Positions 33,022 through 47,156 of a DNA stretch of 64,000 nt are shown one piece after another. Positions within the stretch are counted from its first letter, which is position 1; every line of letters begins with the position of its first letter. A model generated the notes under the pieces. The model made no database searches. It saw only the letters and a program-made list of their open reading frames with translations, and was not told where the DNA came from. The stretch covers positions 1,688,032-1,752,031 of the forward strand of contig JAESIW010000207.1 of NCBI GenBank assembly GCA_016802295.1, given 5' to 3'. Position numbers and translations under genes: made by a program. Source of the DNA: Brachionus rotundiformis (Eukaryota > Rotifera > Eurotatoria > Ploima > Brachionidae).

Positions 33022-36000
33022 ATCGACTGATAATTTAGCATTATAATCTGTGGCTAGTTATTTAAATCTAAACGCTCTAAGGATATTTATTTTATATATT
33101 TTACTTTGTCAATCGAAGCATGAAGGAAATGAATGAGTTCTGAAGGCTTTATCGGTTTTTGTATGGCTTGTTCAAGTTGGTTTATAGAAATCGGCCAAAC
33201 TGGATAATTATAAATTAAAATAAACAAAATCCTGATTTTAAAATAAAGTGCGAAAACAATTGAGAAAACTAAATGAGCAATATGCTTAGATAAGATAATG
33301 GATATTTAATCGATATTCAATGTCAATTGAACTCAGCGGCACGCGACCACCCTGGCTCGAGATTCTTCTTTATTTTTTGTTTTATCTTTAATTGTAATTA
33401 AATTAGGCATAGGTGATGATAGACATTATCTTTCTACAAGAATACAATGATTTATGCCGGATTGAAGATAAACAAAAAAGATCTGTCTGAGCTTTTTTAA
33501 TTGAGATGAGCCATTTTGGCCCCATGAGCTGGCCTTCATCTTACATACTTGACAACTTAAAAACTAATTCTATTTTTTTAAATATTTGCTTTTTAGCACT
33601 TAAAAGTTATCTTGAAATATTATCATTTTTATACACCAAATAAATAAAGAATACGAAAATAAAAAATAAAAAACATTTTAGTTTATTTGAAATAAATCTT
33701 GTTATCATTGTAAATATTTGCCTTGGAATACATAGAGAAATTGTTGGTGTTTAAATTTTCCCCTAGCCACTGTAAATTTACCTGATTATAGCCGGAAATC
33801 CCCAGATAATTTGGTTAGTTTTTTCTCAATCAATTTAGATTCTCTCGCATTAAGCAAAATTACTTTTATCATTAAAAGTTATCTCCCGCGGGTCAGATAG
33901 CCGTATGCTCTTGAGAAAATGCTGTCATCACTTAGCCAAGCCATTGGCTCCTATTGCAAATAATTAAAGCCAAATCTCGCCTATCTATTCTATTTTATTT
34001 TAAATTTAAATTTTATGCTACTAAATTATATCCAGATAAAGTCAAAATTAAAATAATATATATTTAAAAAAATTTAATTTTTTTAATTTAAATTTTAAAA
34101 ATTAAAAAAATATTTTAAATTTGTTTTCTTGTGTTTAAAAGAATAGATAAGAAAGAAAAAGAAAAAAATAAACAAACATTTTTTATCTAATTTAAATTAA
34201 AGTTCTAATTTGATTGAAAAAAAATTCATTATTGTTCCTATTATTTCTATTATTTTTGTGTATATATTGATAAAAATAAAAATGAACCGAATCTTGTTAT
34301 ATTTTGTTAATTACATATATATGGGTGCACAAGCAGAAAATTGCCAATATTTATCAGATATCTAGCTTAATTGATATCTAAAAAATGATTCGAGCGATTC
34401 GATATCAATGGGTTTTTATCTGGGCATATTTTTCGAAATATTGATTTACTAGTGTTTATATAATGAAGATAATTTATACAAACAGTTAGGCATGAGAGAA
34501 TTAATTAAATAATCGGCTACCAAATAGATCTATTTTGAAATTGTTTCAAATAATTTGCCCGAGTGCAAAATAGTTGGAATATTTGGCTCCACGGACCATC
34601 TTATGATCCTGAAAAATATTTTTTTTATGTTCTTAGAAGAACATATTTCTACCAAGTCTATCTATTTGCACGCTAAACTTGTAAACATTTTTCTTATCAT
34701 CTTGTTCAAAAAGCTAAATGAGCCGTGCCAGGTTTTTCCACTAGAAAATTAAATGTTTTTTAATTTAATTAGGTTTTTTTTTATATATTTTTCAATCATG
34801 GTCTAAATATTTTTGGCATAGTAGAAAAAATTATTTGAAATTCTATCTTAAAGTTAATTTTCTAAATGAAAAATTACATGCTTTCTAAATGATTATTTGT
34901 TTAAGCTAAATTATTAAAATGTTAAGACTGGTATTCCAAAAATAAATTTGAAATATTCATCTGCTTGAGTTTTGCCACCGACCACAATTTGGCTATCTTT
35001 AATTATGAGCGATGTCATTTAATCTGGGTTAATTCACCTCGTTAAAAATGATCTATAGCTTAGTTCACCTTTTCATGTCAAAATTTCACCTATTCTCTAA
35101 CTATGACACTTTGTTTCAGACAATGTTGTCCCATTCTAGTCACATTTAACCACGCGTTCATACGTGCCATCATTAGCAAACAAACTGTTTGTCAAAGGAA
35201 CTTGGAAAAATATTTTATTTATTTAGCAATTTTAATTGTAAAAGCTTCTTTATAAACTAAAAATAAAAACTTAAAATAATAAATTAAAAAGAGTGAATAC
35301 AATTTATCTATTAGAAATAAATGCATTTTAAGCACAATGCACTCAGAGTCATTGTTGTCTTAATTTTAGAATATTTATATCAAATACAATATCAAATAAT
35401 GGAAAACCTAGATGATATGTTGGCTACCAAATTACAGTCTATAAATGATGCCTAATTAGTCTCGATTTACTTGGACCATTCTTTGAGTAATGTACTGTTC
35501 TTGTCGTCCAAATTAATACCTGGCCATGTCGTGAGACTGGTTTCATTAACATTCCTAATTTATATGTCAAATAGTTTCCTAAACCAAGGTTAATAATAGT
35601 AAATATTTAAGAAAAAAAAAAAAAAACTATAATCTATTTAATTAAAATAAATGGAATTTGTATGTTTAATCTCGAACATATTTAATGAGAATCCTAATCG
35701 GGTCTGCTTATAGTCAAATTATCTATTAGGTCCAGACTGGCTTATTGACACGTATTTGGTACTGGTTATCCAAATTTTTCTTAATTTAAACTTTTTTGTT
35801 TAGATTAATTGATATCCATACAAGTTTATATTAAGATATGATCAATCATAGGATTTTTGATTGCTTATTTTACTATTTGCATGGAGCTTTTAGCCACTGC
35901 TGATGAAAGATTACCATGATTAGATTTAGATTTATGTCCGTGAATAACTTGTCTCTAATAAATTCAAAATGGACCCTGGCTAGGTTTATTACGGCTTTTT

Positions 36001-39000
36001 ATACACAAAAAAAGCTCTTTAAAAGTCGTAAATCAACTTCAGCTTACAATAATCATAACAAGAAGAAATATCACTTAATTAAAATCTTATTTTTTCCTAT
36101 TTAATACTCTTATAAACATAAAATGAGAGAATAAGAACGAACAAAAGGAAATACAAAATTAATTCCATTTTTCATTTATTCTTTTTAATTTTTTTATATT
36201 ATATTTTTATATTTTGTGTAAAGTTGTAAAAGCATTTAGTTAAATTCAAAAATCGATTAAGTCAAGCCGAAATCATTAGAAAATAATTTTCTAATAAACA
36301 AACTCGTTTATTACATAACTTGAAAGCCTCTTGAAATATCATGCAAAAAAACAACTTCTTCTTTAGTCATTATCTACATCTGCTTGCCATCTAAACTTTA
36401 ATTAAATAAATGATAGAAAAAAATAATTTTATAATTTTTTTTTCTTGTTCTTAACTATCTATGCAACTTTAACCGGTTAATCTCAATTTATTTATTACAA
36501 AACTTGAAATTTAATTCCCCTAATTTGGAATACTAAATTATCAATAATCTATTTATACATCTATCTATCAACTATTTATCTATTTAGGGAAAATATGTCA
36601 AACATATTTGTTTATTTTTATTAAAACAATTTATTAGTAATTAGTATAATTTTTAACTTTTTTTCTTTTTGATAACCATTTATTAAATTGGTAATATGGG
36701 TTGAATGATCACGCCATTAATAATATTAGACTAGTAGATTCAAATCTACAATTAAATAAAACAATTTTCTATCTAGTAACAAGCCAAAAAGCAAATGTTA
36801 CTCGAATTTAATTAGTAACTAGATTTTAAAATGATAATTTTTTTAATTTAAAAGCTTTTTGGCCATAAATATTCCTAAACTAGGTTATACCTGAGTTTGT
36901 CTTAGCACTGTCTTGTTAGAATCGAAGCACGCTTCGACTATTTACTTCCCTACCAAGTCAAACAAGCATTTTCTATTCATCGCTGTTTGCTAAATACGAC
37001 AATTACAAAAGATTGGTTATTAGATTTTTTAATATTATACAAAATTTCATAAATTAATAAAAAGATTTGGAATAAATAAATTTTTTTTTTTATTAAAAAT
37101 CATTCGTCTATTGTTCCTGTTAAATACTCCGAGTCAAATATTATATAAAGTATTTATAATATACAATCCTACAATCGATTTAGAGCCTACATTAATTTAA
37201 TTGAGCATATATCCTCCAAATGGCCGCCATTCTTCTGCCATTCTATTCAAAAATCCAATTAAATAAATAATTCACAAGCTGACCTTATTTTCTAGATTGA
37301 CTTTTAAATTAGACGGTAAGGCTTTTTAGCAGGTAAATAGCACGAAAATTCACATAGTTGTCTCATAAAACAAAATATTAAAAATTATAAAATTGTAATA
37401 GAAAACTTTTAATAAGCTTTTTTTATGTTTTATTTGGTAAAATTTATGACTAAAACAAATTTGGAATCCAATTTAAATAGGCTTAGACGAATAGATAGAT
37501 AGCTTTAATTAGAATTTAATAACTTATTATTTAACTAGATTCAATTTTATTTGCAATTAACTTTATGACTAGCAGTTAACTATCGATTGAATGGCATGAT
37601 ATGAAATTTCAATTAACTGAATTCAATACCTAGTAATTAGAGTGACGATAACAAGTCCATAAACAAGAGGACTCGAGAGAATATGCAGTTTATTGGCATA
37701 AAAATTAACTTGGTCACATTTCTTGGGTTACAATTAATCTAATCTATAAGTCCAATCTAAACTAGAAGAAAATTAATTTCTGGTCTATCCTGGGAGGCAG
37801 TGTTTGATTAATGGACAAATTTGGTTCAACCCGGGCTAAAATTTGACCAAGGATTTGAACAATCGATAAATTGATTTTAACTAGTTTTTTGTCAATAAAT
37901 CAATCAAAAAATTAATTTAAAAATCAAAGGTTTGGACTAATTTGAAGCTTTTGTTTCATTGTTTTAAATTTTTCTTGCGCTTTTTGATTAGTTTTTGTTT
38001 CGGTAATTGACCAAAGTTTTGTTCAAAACACCTTTAGGGATTCTGAGCATTTGAATGATCGAATTAGTTGAATAGACGCGTGACCACTATCAAAACATAT
38101 CGATCATGTCTCTGGACAATTTAAAGTCTTAAAAATAACAACTTGACTGCTAAAATTTAATTTTTAATTTCACATACTCTTGAAAATAGAATAGATTTGT
38201 TATATTTTAATAAATATTAATATAAGCAAAAAAAATAGAAAAAAAAATATTGTATACATTTTCTTTCAGAACAAGATCCTAATCAAAAAGAAATTTATTT
38301 TTTCTTCTCATAAAATAATTATTTTTTTTTTACAATTTTTACATCATAAAATTTCAATCAATTATTTAACTTATTTATTCGAGTATAAAGCTTTTTAAAA
38401 TTAGTACAATTATTAGTTTATTCAAAACACATTGTAAACCATTCATCGGCATCGAAGGTAATTGAAGATACAATCTTAATGCTTGACTAGCTTTAGCATA
38501 GTGAATTATTTCTTAATTTCAATTAATTCTAAATTTCAACAAAAATTATCTTTATAAATATATGTATTTTAGAATAAAACAGTTGCATGTTTTACAATTA
38601 AGTATTACAAAATAGAGCAAAAAATTAGTTATATTGTCATTTTATAATAATGCTTTTTTTAACAAAAAAATAATTGGTTTTGGACAATGGCTCTTTAGAA
38701 ATTGTTTGAGAATTTTTGTTATTTCTTTTCCATTTTACATAGTTTTTATTCATGCTGCCTAGCATGATATAATAGTTGACGGAAAATGGAAATTATTCGG
38801 AAATAATTTTTTTATATGTTGCTAGAAAATTAGATCTAACAATTTAAAATAAAATAAAAAATGAATAATTGAAATTAAAATAAATAAATAATGAATATTA
38901 ATATTAAAATTAATTAGACCTTGTTCACTTTTATAAATATAAAATGTTTGCATGTTCGAGTGCCTTTGACCAAATTATATGACTAAGAACAAAAAAAATT

Positions 39001-39273
39001 AATTTTAATTGTAAAATTTCTTGAGTACATTAGTCAAAATATATTCTATTAATTTAATAAAAAGAAAATTAGCATTTTCTTTTATTTCAATAAGCTAAAG
39101 GCAATTTATTTTCTTTCCTAGACATGAACATTTATATTTTGATAAATTAATAGTTTCATTTAAATTAAAATACTTAAGTATACAATACATGAAAAAAATT
39201 TCTTTTTATTTTTATTAATAAATAAATCATTTATAATAATAAAAATTAGAAAATAACAATTTTTTTAGTAAAA
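33022..39273. other. 6.2-kb gene desert
   Basis: AT-rich DNA upstream of the Ig gene and downstream of the insulin receptor. Less AT-biased patches at about 33330-33560, 33860-33990, 34960-35200 and 35690-35770 could be distal regulatory DNA of the Ig gene. No exon, transposon core or RNA gene could be supported. Short ORFs (for example 34555-34752) are not convincing. Confidence 0.45.
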
Positions 39274-42200
39274 TTACATATAGTTATCTAAATCTCCCAC
39301 ACACGGCTCTGCAATGACAATTTCTACCATTTTTTCGTCCGAATTCGGTCTCATATTATCAGATACTTTTCTCTTTGGACCTTTTTTCTGAAACTCAGTA
39401 TGATAATATGATATTTTCTTGAAATCGTTGGTCAAATCCGGGTCCAGAATATCCAAAATTTCTTTGAAGCTTATTCGCTTATAATCCTCAGTTATCATGC
39501 ATCTACTAAATATGGCAAAGCTAAGATAAAAAAGAATTATTTCATTTTTTCTCAAATGAATATGATAAATATTTTCTTACAATTTCAATGGAGCATCCAA
39601 TGGTAATTCAAGGCGACCACCATTTTTAACAAAATGAATAACATCCTCATTTTCTCTTCCAGTGTAAGGATTGTCTCCATAAGTTGCCATCTCCCAAATC
39701 ACCACTCCATAAGACCAAACGTCTGACTTTGTAGTCGATGATCCGTCACGCAACGACTCAGGCGACATCCATCTAATCGGCAATAAGCCTTTGCATTTTT
39801 CTCTATAAATTGGATTCTGGTAAATGTCTTTGCTTAATCCCAAATCGGATATTTTGATCACATTGTCTTTGGATATAAGACAATTTCTCGCTGCCAAATC
39901 TCTATGAATATATTTGTGCTCGCTTAGCCAGAGCATACCATCAGCTATCTGTGCAGCCATTCGATAAAATCTATCTGTACTTAGACAAGTCTTAAACTGG
40001 CCATATTTAAAACTTTTCAAGTATTCTTTCAAGTCTCCATTGTCCATGTATTCAAGTATTAAATAAGCAGGATTTTCTCTGGTAATGACACCAAGTAACT
40101 TTACAATATGCGTAGTATCAATTGATTTTAGCATGTTGGCCTCTTTTAGCAAGCGTTGACGATTTTGATGGTCCGAACCGCAGAATTTAATGGCACAATC
40201 CATTACTTGGTTAGTCTTTGGATCAAAGAGTGTTCCCTTGTGAACTTCGGCAAAGCAGCCTGAACCTATTCGCTCTCCAATTGTCAAATTTTCTCTCTTT
40301 ATTTCCCATTCGTCTGGACGAAAGTCTAAGATGACAATTTTTCACATTTTTTTTTAATTAGATAATTAAATTTAATAAAATTACAATAATAACTGCTTTT
40401 GAAATTAAAATAGCCATTTTCTTTTGAATTATAGTATTTTTTTAACACAATAAATAAGCTTGCTGACAAAATTGAACCCAATAAGAAAAAAACTCCAATT
40501 TGAATGAGAAGAATGATGTCTTTTAAAAATTCGATTAATTAATTGAAAAGATAAGTTAATTATGTTAAAATTACAATTGTCTGATAGATTTGGCACTGTG
40601 TACTTGATTGACTGTGTTGACCATGGACCGTAGCCAGCCGTGGTTACCACTTGAACTTTTATTGAATAAGTAGCACCCTCGGCAAGCAAAAATTGATTCA
40701 ATGCGACATTTAGTTTTGGTAAAGTGTGGCAGATAGGTCCATAGGTACTGTTCGATTTTAAATCAACAAATTTTAAATTGTATCTCAAAACAATACCATT
40801 AGGCATCTCTGGTCGTGACCATTTAAAAAACTGAACCCCGTTTTCTGAATACAAAATTGTTTTGGGTATTCGATCAAGACTTTCTAGAAAAAAATTTTAA
40901 TTAAATTTCAATTTTAAAATAGTTAACCAATTACCATCACGTAGCGAACGAAACGAGAAAATTTTTGGCTTACTGCAATAGTCTTCAAATGCCAAGTAGT
41001 TGGCTTTATGGACAAACAGTTCAAAACTTTGACAAGCCATTATAGAAACCATATATCTGGCAAATGATTCCAAGCCTTCTATAGTTACATTCAATGTACT
41101 ATTTGACACTGTAATTGTTTTGAATGAAATCTAATTAATTTTATTATCAAATAATTATATCTATTATTAAATTTTATTTTAATTTTACTTCATTGTCCAA
41201 AAGAAATAACTCTTTTTTGACAATTCTAATTAGAGAATTTTCAACAATATCTTGAGTTATTGGCATATTGGTGAAGTTATTACCTATCAGGCTAGATGAG
41301 GTCAGCCGTGACATGGTAGTAGTTGACTGAGCAGTTGTGAAATGTACAGCCTGTCTTGGTGAATAGGTAAATCTTTTGGCAGGTCTCAATGCCAAATTGA
41401 AAATTTCATCCTCAATTGAAATTAATTCATCCTGTTCGGTCTCAATTAAGCTCTTTATCTGGTTATTTTTTGCCAGCGAAGGGCAATTTTTAAATACACC
41501 ATCCTCGACATGTTCTTCCATTATCTGCTTATGCTCATTTACCAACGCTTTTGGTTCTTGGCAACAAAAGGTTATAATATAAAATCTAAACTAAATATTG
41601 CGCTTACCTGTGCTGCATGTATCTTTATTTGGCATATTTGTCTGTGTATCTGCAAGCATTGTATACGATATGAAATAAAACTGAATGATTCCATTCGGGT
41701 CTTTTGGTTGTCGCCATCTAAGAATAACTTTATCCGACCCTAAACTTTCATGTCCAATCTCGTCAATACTTCCAGGTTCTGGTAAAAATAAAAATTAATA
41801 TTTGTACTAATTTTTATAAAAAAAAATATTTTAAATAAATATCTATTCAAAATAAAAGACTCACTTGCTGGAAGTGTTTGTATATAGTTAATATTACTTA
41901 TAATTTTGTCATTTAGACTGTAATATTTTTTATCTCTTATCCAATTTGAGTCAAAAATTAGATCAGCTTTTACATAAATAGCATAGCGAGTATATGGCTT
42001 TAAGGTATTTACCAAAACGCTAACATGCTTTCCCTGCATCTCCGAATATTGGATGTAGACATTTTTCCATTTGGTACTGTCGAACACATCATCATTAGCA
42101 TTCATGCTGATTTCCTGGTCATTGACTGGTGCATAAAAAACTTTAAAGCCTTTGAGACGTCTCAAGTCCGAGACATCTATGTCCCAAGATATTTTTACAT

Positions 42201-43693
42201 ATTTTCTTTTTAGTTCAAAGCGGAGATCAATTGTCCTTTTCGAACAGGTCAATCGCTTATAGCCATTAAAGTTAAAAGACACATCTGACTCATAAACTTG
42301 GTTCATATTTGTAAAATTTAAGAAATTCTCTATGATCTGATAGCACAAGTAAGGATTTTCAAAAAACTTAATTGTTCCATTAACTAATCGGAATTTGTTT
42401 TGGGAAATTGTTGGCCAAAGGTCTCTCAGCTTTTGATTTGAATGAACAAAGAGAGAATATTTATTTTCAAATAGATTTTTTCCATAAATTTTTTTAAGAT
42501 TTTTTAAAAAATTTAAACTAGTTAAAAATTCATTTCTGGTTATTATAAAATAGTCCTGGATTTCTTCAAGATAGAAAAAATTTTCTTTTAAATAAGAAAT
42601 GTTTATATCACTATCAATCTCAATAACTAAACTTTTAACTTTATAACAATTTTTTACCATTTTTAGATCAGATTTTTTTTTAATATGGAATGATTTATCA
42701 CCACAATCTTTTTTGCATATTTCATCAATACACTTTCTACACTGACGAAATCTATATGTCACATTGACAATATTTTTTTCACCTAAATCTGATTTATATC
42801 CAACAGGACACTCTCTGACACATTTTTCATCATCCATAATAAAATAATTCTTCACCAAACTACCTTTACTGAGAGAACAGTCCTGAACTCTGATGCAAAA
42901 ACTGTTTTCATAAGATAAACTATTCTTGGGACATGTTTCCACACAATTTCCACTCTTGTCGCTAATATCACGATACTTTGAGCATGAAAGACATTTATTT
43001 TTGGAACAATACAAACATTTATGGTCACTGCAGCATTTGTCCGGGTCTTCCAAATAACAGTTTGTGTCACACAATCCTGTACACTTGATTTGAGGTGCTA
43101 GTTCTGACCAGCAATTTTGCGCACAATTCGTCATACACTCATTATTATTTAAATTGAACAAAGGCTTTGAACCATTCTTAATAATATAATTCCAGTCGAT
43201 TGTTTCTATGTAGCAAGCATGGTAAAGACGCGATACCAAAATTGAGCCTTTGTCTATGTGAATTAAGCGCTTGAGATTTAGCTTGGTAAGAGAATTGGCC
43301 ATGAAGACTACCAAAGCCTTGTTTTTGAACAAATTATGACCACGGATAATGGAAAGTCTGGGAAAAAGAATGTCAAGACTTTGGAGATTTCTAACTTGAA
43401 AGACTAGGAGATAGTCAGTTATCTCAATTAAATTAGGGAAAATGATGGTATTGTTAAGATTGAGAAATTGGGCGTTCAAAATGCGAATATGGCCCACTAC
43501 AATTGAGCAGTTTTGAATCCTGCTCAATTTTGGAACTGATATTGGACCCTGAATTCTGATTGATGAGCATATTGTGAATTTAGAGTCTTAATTAAAATGC
43601 ATTATAAAAAAAATTTTTTTTTCCTAAAATAAATGTACCTGTTTGTCGTATTAAAATAAGTATGATAGAAAAAAATTGTATCCCAAGATTCAT
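39274..43693 (-). CDS. InR: Insulin-like receptor tyrosine kinase
   Basis: Single insulin/IGF-type receptor. About nine exons run from the ATG at 43691-43693 (MNLGIQFFSIILILIRQT signal) to the stop at 39274. Order: L1 (IQNCSIVVGHIRIL), Cys-rich CR with many C-x-x-C pairs, L2 (CYKVKSLVIEI), FN3-1, FN3-2 with an insert, FN3-3 (WSRPEMPNGIVLRYNL), a transmembrane helix (LLIQIGVFFLLGSILSASLF), FRPDEWEIKREN, then the kinase. Kinase motifs: GSGCFAEV loop, CAIKF lysine, HRDLAARN, and DIYQNPIYREKCKGLLP activation loop. Oddities: SDLG replaces DFG; the activation loop keeps two of the usual three tyrosines; the late C-W motif is SRCM; the juxtamembrane has no NPxY; the C-tail is short. A dibasic RPAKR in the FN3-2 insert may be the alpha/beta cleavage site. 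Confidence 0.93.
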
Positions 43694-44476
43694 TAGATAA
43701 TTCTTAAGAAAATTTATCTACAATAACTGGCATATTAAAGGTAAAATATAGGAAATAAATTTATATGGATACTTTGAAAGTTCATTCTTTATTTCTTTAT
43801 TGCATAATGATACAAAAATATCATTTGTCTATAAATATATTTTTATAATATTCCATATATACTATTCAATTTAAGCGATTAGTTCAATTTTTTCATTTTT
43901 CACATTTATTTGTCTTAAATTATATAAATAATGAACACAATCAATGAATTTTTTTCTAATATTACCTAAAAAATTAATATTTGATATAATATTAAATTTT
44001 ATATAATTAGTTCCCAATTAAATCAAGATTCAAATTTAAACAAAAAAAAAACCAAGATTAAATTTAAAAATTTAAAAGATAATATTTTAAGGTATCAGTT
44101 TATAAGTATTATGTTGAATTTTTCAGAAATTTTTTTTAAATTCATAGATTAATTAGCTTATCTGAATTAATGATATAAAAATTTATGTTTTTCATTATAC
44201 TCAAATTTATCCTCAGAGCTTATTCTGAGTTTTCATAATTCCTGATATTTGTATTGTAATGTTAATTTTGCTGATTTTATTGATTGTTTTAAAATGCAAA
44301 AAAAATGAAAATTACTAAAATTCAGCAAAAACATCGGCAAATTTCTTAATAATTTAAAATATATTATTACAAAAAATTTTAATTTGAAATAATTTTCTCA
44401 AACTATTTTCATTTGTAATCCTTAATAAAAAATTATCTAACAAGAATTTTGTTTATCAAATGAATTGGTACAAAAC
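43694..44476. other. Divergent promoter region, InR / EGF protein
   Basis: About 780 bp of AT-rich DNA between two outward-facing genes; it must hold both promoters. No TATA box stands out from the background. Confidence 0.4.
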
Positions 44477-45602
44477 ATGATATTTCAGAAAGTTTTTGTT
44501 TTTTCGTTGATACTTGCAGTCAAATCAGATGGTAGCCTCAAATTTACCAATTTAAATAAGAATTAATTTAAAAGATTATCTTGAAAAGCTCAGCTTGATG
44601 GGTGCAAATCCAATCCGTGTAAAAATGGCGCAACCTGTTTAAATCAGCCAGATAGTTCAGCTTCCTATAAGTGTGTATGTTCACCTGGTTATTGGGGAAC
44701 AAATTGCCAACATAGTAATAAACTTAAGTAAAAATTCAACAAAAAAATATTTATATAATCTTTAAGTAGAATATGAAGATGGCTCAGAAGAAGGTTTTTT
44801 GATGATTAGGCCTTAATTTTAAATTATAAAAAATTTTAAAAGATAATTCAAATGAATTGCGAAAATTGTCCGCCAAACATTGCAAAAATGGAGGTATATT
44901 TCATAGAGATGGACTACCATGTGAGTGTCCAGATGGTTTTAGTGGAGCAAGATGTGAAGTTTACTCATCAAATAATTTTTGTACCTCAACTACCTGCTTA
45001 AATAATGGAGTAATTTTTACTTAGATAATTTTCCTCAATAACAATTTAATAAATAGATATGCTATCAAAATGGTCTTAATGTTAAATGCAAGTGTCACGA
45101 CTATTACTATGGATCACGATGTGAATATTTAAGTAAGAGGCTATTTATTTATAATTTTTGTCATAAATTTTATCTCCTAGAGACATACAGCTACAATCGG
45201 CGCACTACTGGCTTATCATCTTTTTCATCGCTTCTAATGATCATTGGTTTAATAGCACTGATTGCATACTGTTTTTGCTTTAAGCAAAAAAGTAGTCATT
45301 TTTAATTAATTATTGGAAAAAATCTAAAAAATTTTTAAGGAAATGAAACAGGGCCTTTCCTTACAGGCAACCACAGTATACCAGGCCCGTTCTTTAGACC
45401 AGCAACTGTGCCTTGTTCTTATCCACAGAATCCTTTTTTTAATCCAAATCCAACTAATTCAGCCTTTGGCAATCCGACAAATGCAAATTTTCAGATTAAC
45501 CTACCACAGACTCAAATAAATGATTCAGAAGAACGATACAGGGTGAATCAAGCACCTCCAAGTTATGAAGAGGTACAAAATATGAAAAAAACTTCGTCTT
45601 AA
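44477..45602 (+). CDS. Type I membrane protein with three EGF domains and a PPxY tail
   Basis: Seven exons (44477-44531, 44589-44714, 44767-44793, 44843-45009, 45057-45132, 45181-45294 and 45340-45602) sum to 828 nt, 275 residues. Order: signal peptide (MIFQKVFVFSLILAVKSD); EGF1 (CKSNPCKNGATCLN...CVCSPGYWGTNC); an acidic mini-exon; EGF2 (HCKNGGIF...CECPDGFSGARC); EGF3 split by an intron (CTSTTCLNNG / ICYQNG...CKCHDYYYGSRC); and a transmembrane helix (SSLLMIIGLIALIAYCFCF). The tail is Pro/Asn-rich and ends PPSYEEVQNMKK, a WW-domain (Nedd4-type) PPxY ligand. EGF domains here lack the calcium-binding signature. No named orthologue was recognised; a simple EGF membrane protein, possibly a ligand or adhesion protein, is as far as the sequence goes. 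Confidence 0.85.
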
Positions 45603-45777
45603 TTTTAGTTTTTTTTTCAATTTAAAATTTAATTATAATACTTTTTTAAATAAATATAGATATACTTGTTTTGATTAGTTTGTCATTAAAATTTTTTCAT
45701 TTAAACGATACAATTTAATTTAAATTAATTTAATAAAACTTGAATTTTTACATTTTTATAAATAAGATTTTAAATTT

Positions 45778-46963
45778 TTAATCGTCTTCGTTCAAGCTTC
45801 TTAAGTTCAATTCTTTAAAACTTAAACAAAAATTTTAAATTTTAAATTAGATAATCAATTGAAAATACCTTTTTGATCTTGGGTCATTTTCGACCGAGTA
45901 ACAATTCATAAGTTTTTTTTCAATTCTATTTATTTCCTCTTGATTTAAAACAGGAATTTCTTTATGCAATCTATTTATATCTATTTAAAAAAAAAAGATA
46001 AAAATTTACAAATTAAGTAAATTAAAATAATTAATTTAAATTACTCTTAATTATTTTGCATACATGCTTTATTTCATCATTGTCCATGGCACTGAGAAGT
46101 ACCGATTGGCAATATCTGTCCAAGTCTATTTTATTTTTGGACGAACTGTAAACTATAGCTGTCAAAGCTATCTGAGATGGCGGGTACAAAAAAAAGGCGT
46201 CTGTATTCAATATTTTGTCCAGAAACTCCATTCCAAAGTTGCGTAGTATCTCCACATTAGCTATTTCAGGACACCTGGTCTTGACATCGAGCAAAAAGCC
46301 TTCGAAAGGCCGGTAAAAGTTGTGCACTCGAAGCTCAAAGTTTAGATGCTCCATCAATGGCAGCTCCAAATTGAGGATTGCATTTGCCAATTCTTCTTTA
46401 TCTTCATTTGACTTTATATTTTGGATAAACTGGTGTATCGATATGTTAAACTCTTCTATCTTACATGCCAAGTAGATACAAATCAGACTTAAATAATTAT
46501 AAAATTTAAATTAAAATTGAATAAATAAAATGAATTCCTACAATATGTCTTTAGGGTGGTATTCCATGCAGCTATTTTTCAAATAAAACCTCTTAAAATA
46601 AGCAATGCTGGTTCCCTTAGGATCAGTTTAAGCTAATAAGTTTTTTAAGTATCAATTATTAACTTACAACCACTGATATAATTGTCAATGGTGGCTGAAA
46701 ATGAGCACAAAATTGTTTTATTAAGTACTCGTAGTGCAAAAGGATGACTTTCTCTTCCTCATAGGTCAAGAAGTTTCTCTTAAATTATTCAAATAAAATG
46801 TTATTTAATTAACACAATCAAACAATATTAACTATTAACTAAATAATATTACATCAACATTTTGTCTTTGAATGAAGTCCGAATTAGCCTTTCGCCTCAT
46901 ATCAGCTAATTGAGCTGCGTCTTTAAACATCCAATTTGATTTTTGGGTACTTGAATTAAACAT
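45778..46963 (-). CDS. CCNH: Cyclin H (CDK-activating kinase / TFIIH)
   Basis: Regulatory subunit of CDK7 in the CAK module of TFIIH, acting in the nucleus in cell-cycle and transcription control. The ATG at 46961-46963 starts MFNSSTQKSNWMF, matching the family's SxQKxxW-x-F opening. Later exons give FLTYEEEKVILLHYEYLIKQ, then GTSIAYFKRFYLKNSCMEYH, then ACKIEEFNISIHQFI. The largest exon (to 46031) continues with VHNFYRPFEGFLLDVKTR and YPPSQIALTAIVYSSS. The last exon ends in FKELNLRSLNEDD with the stop at 45778-45780. All blocks fall in cyclin H order. Two cyclin folds are intact. It ends about 175 bp from the convergent EGF gene. Confidence 0.93.
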
Positions 46964-47156
46964 TATGTAACTTGATAACTAATTAAAGAAAATAATTGTT
47001 TTTTTTATTTAATTTAAAACTATTCTATTAAATTATTAATGAGAATTGAACTTCTCATTTAGAAATACACACATTTATTTCTAAAATAAAAAATATTAAT
47101 TTAACAAAGGTTTATTAATTGATCAATATTTAAACTAAAAAATTGATACAAAATAA

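Noticed and set aside
34555..34752. 65-codon ORF in the desert
   Set aside because: No family, no splice context and no promoter sign; it is compatible with chance.
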